A model generated the notes under the pieces. The model searched no databases. It saw only the letters and a list, made by a program, of their open reading frames with translations, and had not been told where the DNA came from. The position numbers and the translations under genes were made by a program. A stretch of 6,120 bases of DNA from Planctomycetota bacterium (GTDB lineage Bacteria > Planctomycetota > Phycisphaerae > UBA1845 > PWPN01), in NCBI GenBank assembly GCA_020346805.1, contig CP070790.1:4231982-4238101 (forward strand), written 5' to 3'. Below, one piece after another: positions 1-5,719 of this stretch (position 1 is the stretch's first letter; every line of letters begins with the position of its first letter).

Positions 1-586
1 GTCCCAGTTCGACGGCCTGTCGACACAAATCGTCAAAGGAATCTATCTCTGACAACTCGTTACCCACTTCGATCAATGCGGTCAGCCTTTGGCGGAATCG
101 TTGTTCGGCCTTTTCGCTCTCGCTCTTGGCCTCTTCAACTTGTTTGCGATCGGTCACCTCCTTTTTTATTTGCCGATCGGCTTCATGTAATTTCACCTCC
201 GCTTTTTTACGAGAATACAGATGCCCCAATATCGAGGCATACAAAGCCAGTAGCTCACAGTCGTGATCCACAAATGGTTTGAGGGAAAGTTTATTGTCTA
301 CCGAGAGATAACCGATTATCTCATCGCCGGCCCAGATGCTGGCTCGTATTAACGTCCCCGCACCAATATACTCCCCTGATGCCCTATAAAAGGGTTTATT
401 GATCATGAGGGTAGCCAGAGGTTTTTCGAAACTGGGGAAAATCTTCATGCTAACTTCGCAGAGACGATCAATATGTGCCTCCTGCCGTATGGATAGAATT
501 TTTACCTCGGCGTGCTCCACGATTTTTTCGCGATGTCGGGTGGCGAGCATTTCTTTTTCAACTTCATCGAGGGATAATCTCAGGTA
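1..586 (-). CDS. Multi-GAF sensory protein, continuation in the shifted frame (partial, runs off left edge)
   Basis: This frame is open without a stop for 195 codons, from the TAC codon at 586-584 to the window edge. It completes the first GAF domain of the preceding fragment: YLRLSLDE, then a tail of the usual form IWAGDEIIGYLSVDN, LKPFVDHDCELLALYAS and ILGHLYSRKKAE. A charged linker, probably coiled coil (KLHEADRQIKKEV, EEAKSESEKAEQ), follows. A second GAF domain then begins with FRQRLTALIEVGNELSEIDS and DDLCRQAVELG before the edge. If translated on its own, the first ATG is at 550-548, inside the GAF fold, so independent function is unlikely. Restoring one base near 585 makes a single protein of at least 306 residues. 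The 3' end and any output domain lie to the left of the window. Confidence 0.75.
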
Positions 587-760
587 TGCTCGTCACGGGT
601 CTGACCCTTATCATCGGTACCGAAGGTGCCCACTACGATATTCGGATCCTCCTCGCTAAAGAACAAAAGCCCCGCACGATCGAATCCCAGTCGATCTCGG
701 CATAGTTCGACGGCTTGGCGGCAAAAATCATCGAAGGAGTCGATTTTTGAAAGTTGAATA
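1..760 (-). repeat. Tandem GAF-module duplication inside one gene
   Basis: The coding sequence for the start of the second GAF domain (1-60) resembles that of the first (about 704-760). Both contain close versions of agttcgacggc, followed by caaaatc-like and tcgaagga-like blocks on the plus strand. At protein level IDSFDD-F/L-CRQAVEL occurs in both copies, preceded by similar F-x-Q-x-L-x-x-L stretches. The offset between copies is 698 bases as read, or 699 (233 codons) if the missing base near 585 is restored. This is a module of coiled-coil linker plus GAF domain duplicated in tandem. Confidence 0.7.
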
Positions 761-918
761 TTGATATCCAATAGATCCATCAATTGCTGTTGAAATCGGT
801 GTTCGGCGACCTCGGCCTGTCGGTACTGTTGTTCTTTACTCTCCAGCTCTTTGACACGAGCCTGCAGGATCTTCAATTCCGCTTGATGGTTTGCCTGTAG
901 TGGTTTGGAGTCGCTCAT
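580..918 (-). CDS. Multi-GAF sensory protein, N-terminal fragment ending at a frameshift
   Basis: As read, this frame encodes 112 residues and stops at TGA (582-580) in the middle of a GAF domain. Residues about 8-46 are charged and rich in Q, E and K, and look like a coiled coil. The first half of a GAF domain follows from about residue 47, with IDSFDDFCRQAVEL at 59-72 and RLGFDRAGLLFF at 76-87, ending in VGTFGTDDKGQTRDEH (96-111). GAF families normally continue here as H-Y/G-L-R. That continuation is present in another frame, described in the next entry. The ATG at 918 is preferred over one at 978 because AAGGAG lies six bases before it and the 978 start falls inside a promoter candidate. 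GAF domains bind small ligands or tetrapyrroles in signalling proteins. The output domain is outside the window, so the kinase, cyclase or regulator class is unknown. Pseudogene, strain-specific lesion or sequencing error are all possible. Confidence 0.8.
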   Translation of the reverse strand: MSDSKPLQANHQAELKILQARVKELESKEQQYRQAEVAEHRFQQQLMDLLDINIQLSKIDSFDDFCRQAVELCRDRLGFDRAGLLFFSEEDPNIVVGTFGTDDKGQTRDEHT

Positions 919-949
919 GGCTTTCTCCTTAATTACTAGGCTCCTATCC

Positions 950-978
950 ATTGTATGATATTGATCAAGCCAGACCAA
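950..978 (-). promoter_or_regulatory. Candidate sigma70-type promoter of the GAF gene
   Basis: On the minus strand TTGGTC (978-973) and TACAAT (955-950) are separated by 17 bases. The -10 matches the consensus at five of six positions, while the -35 matches at only three. Initiation would fall near 943, leaving a short leader that carries AAGGAG before the ATG at 918. The fit of position and spacing supports it, but no experiment does. Confidence 0.4.
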
Positions 979-1011
979 AGAGTCCCTCTGAAATGCCCAT
1001 AAAACCAGGTA

Positions 1012-1039
1012 ATATCCGGATTAAACTATCCGAAGATAT
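1012..1039 (-). repeat. Hairpin downstream of the tRNA
   Basis: Inverted repeat with inner arms CGGAT (1017-1021) and ATCCG (1028-1032) around a six-base loop. Outer arms ATATC (1012-1016) and GATAT (1035-1039) are separated from the inner stem by a two-base bulge on one side. It lies 42 bases past the tRNA 3' end on the minus strand, so it might help end or process that transcript. The T-run follows only after several other bases, so it is not a convincing intrinsic terminator. Confidence 0.3.
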
Positions 1040-1081
1040 GATTTTATCTTGCCCTTCGCCTTCGTCTTTTTCGCCAATCAA

Positions 1082-1155
1082 TAGCGGCGAGCGGACTCGA
1101 ACCGCTGACCTTGGGTTTATGAATCCCACGCTCTAACCAGCTGAGCTACGCCGCC
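1082..1155 (-). tRNA. tRNA-Met (CAT), probably elongator
   Basis: A 74-base cloverleaf can be folded by eye. The acceptor is GGCGGCG with CGCCGCT, then T8-A9. The D arm is GCTC/GAGC with GG in the loop. The anticodon arm is TGGGA-TTCATAA-ACCCA, the variable loop AGGTC, and the T arm AGCGG-TTCGAGT-CCGCT. The discriminator is A. The anticodon CAT is at 1121-1119. The first acceptor pair is G-U and the last anticodon-stem pair is an A-A mismatch. CCA is not encoded. Initiator identity is unlikely because the G-C-run anticodon stem (GGG/CCC at 29-31/39-41) and the C1-A72 mismatch of bacterial initiators are absent. An Ile2 tRNA read with lysidine shares this anticodon and cannot be fully excluded. 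Confidence 0.92.
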
Positions 1156-1181
1156 GAATTATTAAAGAACCTTCCTTATGA

Positions 1182-1210
1182 AATATAGACCTGGATCGGC
1201 TCCTTTGCAA
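1182..1210 (-). promoter_or_regulatory. Candidate sigma70-type promoter of the tRNA gene
   Basis: On the minus strand TTGCAA (1210-1205) and TATATT (1187-1182) are separated by exactly 17 bases. The -10 lies 26 bases before the mature tRNA 5' end, leaving a short leader for RNase P removal. This is one of the best promoter matches in the window. Confidence 0.55.
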
Positions 1211-1267
1211 CGGGTAATCCAGTACAGAAAACACAAAAACCGTTATATCAATCCCTTACCGGACTAT

Positions 1268-1348
1268 AAAACCGACAATTACAGGCCTAATCCGTCACCA
1301 CGGCCATCACCCTACCGAATACAACAAAAACCGGCAACAATTACAGGC
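1268..1348. repeat. Short direct repeat in the methyltransferase-tRNA gap
   Basis: The 12-base string acaattacaggc occurs at 1275-1286 and 1337-1348, a 62-base period. Each copy is preceded by aaaaccg-like sequence (1268-1274 and 1326-1333), with a third aaaaaccg at 1235-1242. No gene, clear terminator hairpin or mobile-element end was seen in the 1156-1356 gap apart from this and the tRNA promoter. Confidence 0.45.
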
Positions 1349-1356
1349 GAAAGAGG

Positions 1357-2193
1357 TCAGCATCCCCTTTTCTCCGCCGTCACCAGCATGATATCAAAGG
1401 TATTGACGGTCAGCCCCCAACCGGGCCTGATAAGACACTTCACCTTATGGTAAAGTCCCGGCATTTTCATACGCAGTACCAGTATAGAATAAAGAATCTG
1501 GCGCAAACTCCGGGCCGTTCCCACCGTCTGAGTCTCAATCACCCGGAAACCATAATCGGCTAAAAGTCGAGCCAGCGTACTTCGGTCGAAGTAATGGAGG
1601 TGCGAGGGGGGATGGATCATTCGCCACTTGGGACCGCGATGTCGAGCAACGAAGCTGCCTATATCTGAAGTAGTAACGTACATCAGGGCTCCCGGTCCGG
1701 ATAATTCGGCAATCCGCTTAACAAACAGGTCGGGCCTTTCAAGGTGCTCAATGACATCCCACATTATCGTAACATCAAATGGACCGCTTATATCGGCTTG
1801 CAGAAAATCATCCGTGCGAACGTCCACCCCATAGGTTTGTCGAGCGTACTGTGCGGCCTCAATATTTACTTCGTAACCTACAACTTCGAAATATTGCTTG
1901 GCCAGATCGAGAAAAAAACCATATGCCGATCCGATTTCCAGCAGGCGTCCCGAAGATCGACGACGCAACAATCGGCTCAGGCGGGCATGAAAGTTCTTCC
2001 GGTGTAACGCCTCATCGGCCAGGTAGTCGAGGTACTCGGCACCGGTGAAATAATCGCTTTGATAAAGGCTGAGTACATCGATAGACGAATCGGGCCTGGC
2101 GGTAACAAACCCACAATTCGGGCACTTTAATAAAATATCCAGATAGGAACTGAATCCAACATGTCCGCATACCAGACAGGGGCCGGCGGTCAT
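1357..2193 (-). CDS. Class I SAM-dependent methyltransferase with N-terminal zinc ribbon
   Basis: The 278-residue protein starts with CLVC (6-9) and CPNC (24-27), a zinc-ribbon-like pair often placed before Methyltransf_23-type domains. The Rossmann domain shows motif I LLEIGSAYGFFL (84-95), an acidic ribose-binding residue at E108 (VVGYEVN) and the motif FDVTIMWDVIEHL (139-151). The segment PPSHLHYFDRSTLARLLADY followed by GF is the usual C-terminal signature of UbiG-like/Methyltransf_23 enzymes. The substrate cannot be named. Small metabolites, lipids or sugar-linked molecules are all possible. An in-frame GTG at 2235, directly after the permease stop, is an alternative start, and an ATG at 2274 would overlap the permease. 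The start at 2193 is chosen because it gives the usual few residues before the first CxxC, but no clear ribosome-binding site marks any of them. It follows the permease by 43 bases and is probably co-transcribed with it. Confidence 0.85.
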   Translation of the reverse strand: MTAGPCLVCGHVGFSSYLDILLKCPNCGFVTARPDSSIDVLSLYQSDYFTGAEYLDYLADEALHRKNFHARLSRLLRRRSSGRLLEIGSAYGFFLDLAKQYFEVVGYEVNIEAAQYARQTYGVDVRTDDFLQADISGPFDVTIMWDVIEHLERPDLFVKRIAELSGPGALMYVTTSDIGSFVARHRGPKWRMIHPPSHLHYFDRSTLARLLADYGFRVIETQTVGTARSLRQILYSILVLRMKMPGLYHKVKCLIRPGWGLTVNTFDIMLVTAEKRGC

Positions 2194-2236
2194 GGAGCTT
2201 TCACTTGGCGACTCAGTTTGTTTCTGATCAACCACC

Positions 2237-3205
2237 TCAGCCCACTTCACGTTTCTGGAACAAGGCCACACCAATCAGCAACCAGGTCAAGACAATCAAT
2301 ATCGCATAACCGAGTGCCCAACCCACATAACCCAGGGTCACGTGCTGTTCCTGGGTCAGGGCATCGGTAATCCATAGAAATGCCAGATTGGGTGAAATCC
2401 AATAGGCCAATTTGGCCAACAGGTGATTCTCTCGATACTGCCCGAACATGGCGTCGGATACCAAACCGATCAGCAAAACCGCCGTACAAATAGTCAAGGT
2501 CATTACCTGGCCCATGCGAGTGGATACCGCGACGGCAACTGCGGTAAGTATCAGGATCATGGCAAAAACCAGAACAGCGGCCCCTATAAGCTGCCCATCG
2601 ATAAAATCTTTGCCGAATTTCTGGATTTCCCACTCGGGGCTGATCAGCGATACCAGTATCAAGGTCAGGGTCATCATGGGAACGGCCAAGGCTATCGAGA
2701 GCGAAGAGAAGTGCATGTCGTATATGTAGTTACAAAAAGCGGCGACCAAGATGGTAATCAGCAATGCTGAGATCCCGAAAATAATAACCGGCAAATCAAA
2801 ATCCTGGCTGGCCCGCTCCAGAACCTTGTGTCTCATGGTCAGCAGAAATACAATCCCGCACAGATAAAAGGCCACCGCCAAGGCCCCAACCAACCCTAAA
2901 AACTTGCCCAATAGGAACAAGGGCCGGCCTACCGGTTTGCTGATTACGGTCAAAACGGTCTTATTATCGATTTCGCGTGACAATATTCCAGCAGAACTGA
3001 ATGCGGACAAGAACAAACCAGCCAGCAGCAACGTAGAAAGTCCCATGTCCTTGAGGATTTTGTTATCATCCTCCAGGGTATAGGCGGCAACCCCCACATT
3101 GAGTACCAGCAGGCCTGCGGTGACCAGTAACAAGGTCCCGTAGATGGGTTGCCGAATCGTTTCGGTGAAGCTATTAGTTATGATGCCCCAAAGTTTGGTA
3201 AACAT
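2237..3205 (-). CDS. ABC-2-type transporter permease
   Basis: This 322-residue polytopic membrane protein has likely membrane segments near residues 22-42, 56-74, 103-123, 139-160, 168-188, 206-228, 235-253 and 292-316. Between segments 2 and 3 lies the ABC-2 permease hallmark SREIDNKTVLTVISKPVGR (76-94), followed by FLLGK. It would form the membrane channel of an ABC exporter or a gliding/NosY-like complex, with a separate ATPase. No ATP-binding gene adjoins it: the methyltransferase lies downstream and a divergent SPFH gene upstream, so the ATPase must be encoded elsewhere. The ATG at 3205 is the only plausible start because TAA lies in frame 18 bases upstream. The ribosome-binding site is weak (GGAA). 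The cargo is unknown. The family call is firm, the transport role less so. Confidence 0.88.
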   Translation of the reverse strand: MFTKLWGIITNSFTETIRQPIYGTLLLVTAGLLVLNVGVAAYTLEDDNKILKDMGLSTLLLAGLFLSAFSSAGILSREIDNKTVLTVISKPVGRPLFLLGKFLGLVGALAVAFYLCGIVFLLTMRHKVLERASQDFDLPVIIFGISALLITILVAAFCNYIYDMHFSSLSIALAVPMMTLTLILVSLISPEWEIQKFGKDFIDGQLIGAAVLVFAMILILTAVAVAVSTRMGQVMTLTICTAVLLIGLVSDAMFGQYRENHLLAKLAYWISPNLAFLWITDALTQEQHVTLGYVGWALGYAILIVLTWLLIGVALFQKREVG

Positions 3206-3246
3206 GCGATTTCCAATTAGTTATAATTATTGTAAGATCTTTGCCT

Positions 3247-3275
3247 ACATTACCTTAACCGATTTCGGCTTGCAA
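3247..3275 (-). promoter_or_regulatory. Candidate promoter of the permease-methyltransferase operon
   Basis: On the minus strand TTGCAA (3275-3270) and TAATGT (3252-3247) are 17 bases apart, 41 bases before the permease ATG. A weaker alternative is TTAAGG with TACAAT, 18 bases apart and closer to the gene. The -35 TTGCAA is its own reverse complement and equals the one in the tRNA promoter. Confidence 0.4.
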
Positions 3276-3289
3276 ATGGCTACAAGTCG

Positions 3290-3312
3290 GCCAAGTTATA
3301 GCTTAACTTGGC
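3290..3312. promoter_or_regulatory. Palindromic operator candidate in the divergent promoter region
   Basis: The arms GCCAAGTTA (3290-3298) and TAACTTGGC (3304-3312) are perfect complements around the five-base centre TAGCT. The right arm overlaps the -35 of the plus-strand promoter candidate, and the left arm lies 15 bases upstream of the minus-strand -35. This is where a dimeric repressor controlling both directions would bind. Which regulator binds is unknown. Confidence 0.45.
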
Positions 3313-3336
3313 ATCCAGAGGCTGGTATTGTAAATT
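3308..3336 (+). promoter_or_regulatory. Candidate promoter of the SPFH (hflK-hflC) operon
   Basis: TTGGCA (3308-3313) and TAAATT (3331-3336) are separated by 17 bases. The -35 matches the consensus at five of six positions. Initiation near 3343 would give a leader of about 97 bases that contains the hairpin at 3396-3415. The -35 sits in the right arm of the palindrome at 3290-3312. Confidence 0.45.
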
Positions 3337-3395
3337 ACGCCGCTCAGTCGTCCACTGATCGGCCCAATTTTGAGTAACTTTGAGGGAGGCCTTCG

Positions 3396-3415
3396 CGAGC
3401 CGACTTTTCGGCTCG
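3396..3415 (+). promoter_or_regulatory. Leader hairpin upstream of hflK
   Basis: The arms CGAGCCGA (3396-3403) and TCGGCTCG (3408-3415) form a perfect 8-bp GC-rich stem with loop CTTT. It ends 24 bases before the ATG at 3440. It is followed by tacaaaaag, not by a T-run, so it is not a standard terminator on the plus strand. It could shape translation or mRNA stability. On the minus strand no T-run follows either. Confidence 0.4.
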
Positions 3416-3439
3416 TACAAAAAGACTTCATAACCAAAG

Positions 3440-5602
3440 ATGATCGAACACAATCCCGAACATAGAGCTCGGACCGTATCCTTTGTGGGCCTTGGCTTTC
3501 AGGTGGTGTTGACCACCTCCTTTCTCCTATTGGCGGCCTGGAGCAACTCACAGGCCATATGGGGTCTTACCCGTTTGGCCGGCGTGGGTATAACCATTTG
3601 GCTGTTCCTGGTCCTGGTCTACCACCAACGTACCCTGGTCCGACAGGAGGCCCTGGAAACCGAACAGCTTCGCAAAGAGCGGGAAGCCGGTACGGGTAGC
3701 GGGGCCATTTTTGATGTTGAATCAGAGCAGTTTCTGCTGGCCCGCCGCCGTCTGCGGTGGATGCATAAATGGTTATTGCCCTTCTTTACCATTCTTATCA
3801 TTGCCGAGCTGTTGGTAGCAGCGCTGGCCTTTTGGTCCTGGGATTGGGGTCTGGCGGTCAGGGCCGAAGAATGGGAACCGATTGAGAATGCCAATCTGCT
3901 GGTCTGGTTTGTGGGGGGTGCTGCATTCTTATGCTTCCTTCTTTCACGCTATGCCACTGGAATGGCCCGGCAACCGGAGTGGAAGATGCTTCGTGCCGGG
4001 GCCGGATATCTAATGGGTATAACCCTGGCAGCGGTTGCGGTAACAGGAACTCTTGGGGCCCAGTACTACGTTGAGACTTCGGTTCCCGAACATGTCCTGG
4101 CTTACATTATCCGCATTATGTTTATGGTTCTGGCGGGAGAATATCTGCTTAACTTCGTCCTTGATTTCTACCGCCCGCGCACACCTGACGAAGAACCACG
4201 CCCCGCCTTTGACAGCCGACTACTCGGCTTGTTCTGTGAGCCCGAGGGCATCGCCCGCTCTATAGCCGATGCCATCAATTACCAGTTCGGCTTCGAGGTT
4301 TCATCCACATGGTTTTACAAACTGCTGCAGCGAACGGTGGTGCCGTTGATCGGTTTTGCCGTGATTGCTCTATTTGCCGCCAGTTGCATGGTATTTGTCA
4401 ACGCCAACGAACAAGCGGTGGTGGAGCATTTTGGCGAAAAACTTCGGCCGGTGCTGGAGCCGGGGCTACACTTCAAGTATCCCTGGCCCATCGATGTAGT
4501 CTACAAAGTTTCAACCGCCAAGGTTCACGAACTCAAAGTCGGTATTGTCGAGCGGAAACCCAAAACAGAGGGGCTCAAAGAGGAATTGATTCTCTGGACC
4601 AATGAACACTCCAGCGAACCCCATCTGAATGTTCTGGTGGCCACCCCCCGATTGGTTGAGTATATTACGCCGGGAGAAGCGGGTGTGACCCCCAAGGTTG
4701 ATGAAGTCACACCTGCCAGAATAACTCAACCTGCGGACCGGGCTTTCGGTCGGGTAGGCGAAGCGGTACCGGTCAGCCAATTTCGCGTCTCCGCTACGCT
4801 GCAATATCGTATCCGTGAGGCCTACCAGTGGCTCACGACCTATGAGGATCCCGAAGCAATACTGGCAGCTATCGCCGAAAGCGAGATAACGCGCTATTGT
4901 GCCAGTGTTGACGATAAAGAACTGCTGGGCGAGAAGCGCGGTCAAATTGAACAAACCATAGGGAATACCATTCGAGAAAAAGCAGATTCCAAGCAGATGA
5001 ACCTGGGTATTGAGATCGTCTTTTTCGGCCTGCAGGGTGTACATCCGCCGGTGGATACGGCCCAAGCCTTCCAGGATGTCATCGGTTCCGAGCAAAAGAA
5101 AACCGCCGCTATCCGCAGCGCCAGAATCGAATACAACAAGCGTCTGACCGAGGCGGCCGGTGAAGTCTATCAAGCGGAACTATTAGCACAAGCCATACAC
5201 ACCATGGATAATCTGGAGGTTGACCAAAAGGCCACAAAAGAAATGAAACAGAAGTATCAAGCCGCCGTCAAACAGGTAAATACCTTGTTTTTCGGTGATG
5301 CACAAAAGAATATAGAGCCCATCGGTGGTGAGGCGGTGAGAAAGATCGTGGAGGCCCGGGCCAAACGGTGGGAATTAGAAAACGAAAGACATGGTGAGGC
5401 ACAATTATTCCTTCAGGAAACGAGCGCCAAGAACGCCGCCCCCAAAGTTTACCAGCTTCGGAAGTATCTGGATGCCTTGGTGGAGTCAACGGCTAAAATC
5501 CGCAAATTCGTGCTGGCTACCGAAGGAGAGCCTTACTTTTATTTGAATATTCAGGATCCGGAGAGTGCACCCCTGGACATGATTCTGGAAGGCGAAGATT
5601 GA
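3440..5602 (+). CDS. hflK: HflK-like SPFH/Band 7 protein with polytopic N-terminal extension
   Basis: The 720-residue protein is much longer than E. coli HflK (about 420 residues). Six likely membrane segments come first, near residues 13-33, 42-62, 111-132, 152-170, 187-208 and 217-240, with a charged loop at 63-110. A seventh at 298-320 corresponds to the normal HflK anchor. The SPFH domain starts at NEQAVVEHFGEKLRPVLEPG (323-342) and PWPIDVVY (348-355). It resumes at FRVSATLQYRI (448-458) and continues through NLGIEIVFFGLQGVHPP (521-537) to AFQDVIGSEQKK (543-554). A helical, charged C-terminal region follows. About 80 residues (366-445) are inserted within the SPFH domain. In E. coli, HflK with HflC forms a membrane cage around FtsH, but no FtsH gene is visible here. 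TAA in frame nine bases before the ATG at 3440 fixes the earliest start, and no Shine-Dalgarno sequence is evident. An HflC-like gene follows after 117 bases. Confidence 0.88.
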   Translation: MIEHNPEHRARTVSFVGLGFQVVLTTSFLLLAAWSNSQAIWGLTRLAGVGITIWLFLVLVYHQRTLVRQEALETEQLRKEREAGTGSGAIFDVESEQFLLARRRLRWMHKWLLPFFTILIIAELLVAALAFWSWDWGLAVRAEEWEPIENANLLVWFVGGAAFLCFLLSRYATGMARQPEWKMLRAGAGYLMGITLAAVAVTGTLGAQYYVETSVPEHVLAYIIRIMFMVLAGEYLLNFVLDFYRPRTPDEEPRPAFDSRLLGLFCEPEGIARSIADAINYQFGFEVSSTWFYKLLQRTVVPLIGFAVIALFAASCMVFVNANEQAVVEHFGEKLRPVLEPGLHFKYPWPIDVVYKVSTAKVHELKVGIVERKPKTEGLKEELILWTNEHSSEPHLNVLVATPRLVEYITPGEAGVTPKVDEVTPARITQPADRAFGRVGEAVPVSQFRVSATLQYRIREAYQWLTTYEDPEAILAAIAESEITRYCASVDDKELLGEKRGQIEQTIGNTIREKADSKQMNLGIEIVFFGLQGVHPPVDTAQAFQDVIGSEQKKTAAIRSARIEYNKRLTEAAGEVYQAELLAQAIHTMDNLEVDQKATKEMKQKYQAAVKQVNTLFFGDAQKNIEPIGGEAVRKIVEARAKRWELENERHGEAQLFLQETSAKNAAPKVYQLRKYLDALVESTAKIRKFVLATEGEPYFYLNIQDPESAPLDMILEGED

Positions 5603-5682
5603 TGAGATTTAATTCGGTTCGATTTATCATGAAGCGGTTAATGGATTTTGAAGTAGTCGATGTTGAAAGTTTAATGTCATAA
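5602..5682 (+). CDS. Possible 26-codon ORF between the two SPFH genes
   Basis: The ATG overlaps the hflK stop as TGATG, sharing one base, and the frame runs MRFNSVRFIMKRLMDFEVVD and six further residues to TAA at 5680. GGAAGG lies a few bases before the start, inside the hflK end. The peptide has no recognisable domain. An open frame this short is easily due to chance, so it is listed only because of the coupled start and the unusually long gap between the SPFH genes. Confidence 0.15.
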   Translation: MRFNSVRFIMKRLMDFEVVDVESLMS

Positions 5683-5694
5683 TAACTGTTATGA
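5677..5694 (+). repeat. Small inverted repeat before hflC
   Basis: The arms TCATAA (5677-5682) and TTATGA (5689-5694) flank six bases, just upstream of the hflC ribosome-binding site. The stem is AT-rich and weak, and its role is unknown. A poor promoter candidate overlaps it (TTGAAA at 5663-5668 with TGTTAT at 5687-5692, 18-base spacer). Confidence 0.2.
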
Positions 5695-5705
5695 AACAGA
5701 TTGCC

Positions 5706-5710
5706 GGAGG
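5706..5710 (+). promoter_or_regulatory. Strong ribosome-binding site of hflC
   Basis: GGAGG lies nine bases before the ATG at 5720 and fixes this start. It contrasts with hflK, which has no such signal. HflC may therefore be made in different amounts from HflK, although the native complex is thought to alternate the two subunits. Confidence 0.7.
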
Positions 5711-5719
5711 CACCTAAAA

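Noticed and set aside
580..590. Programmed ribosomal frameshifting in the GAF gene
   Set aside because: A -1 shift would be needed, but there is no slippery heptamer. The +1 frame closes at a nearby TGA.
399..705. Plus-strand open frames across 399-705
   Set aside because: They are antisense to the GAF coding sequence, which has clear domain similarity, and they show no family features.
1178..1453. 91-codon plus-strand frame
   Set aside because: It overlaps the 3' end of the methyltransferase and the tRNA promoter, and the translation is low in recognisable features.
2194..2274. Methyltransferase start at ATG 2274
   Set aside because: It would overlap the permease end by 38 bases and add 27 residues that do not look like the family's N-terminus.
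2247..2633. 128-codon minus-strand frame
   Set aside because: It is the same strand as the permease in another frame, inside its membrane-segment coding part. The permease frame has the expected hydrophobic segments.
4511..5173. 220-codon open frame on the minus strand
   Set aside because: It lies wholly antisense to the conserved SPFH domain of hflK, has no recognisable domain, and is explained by codon bias of the real gene.
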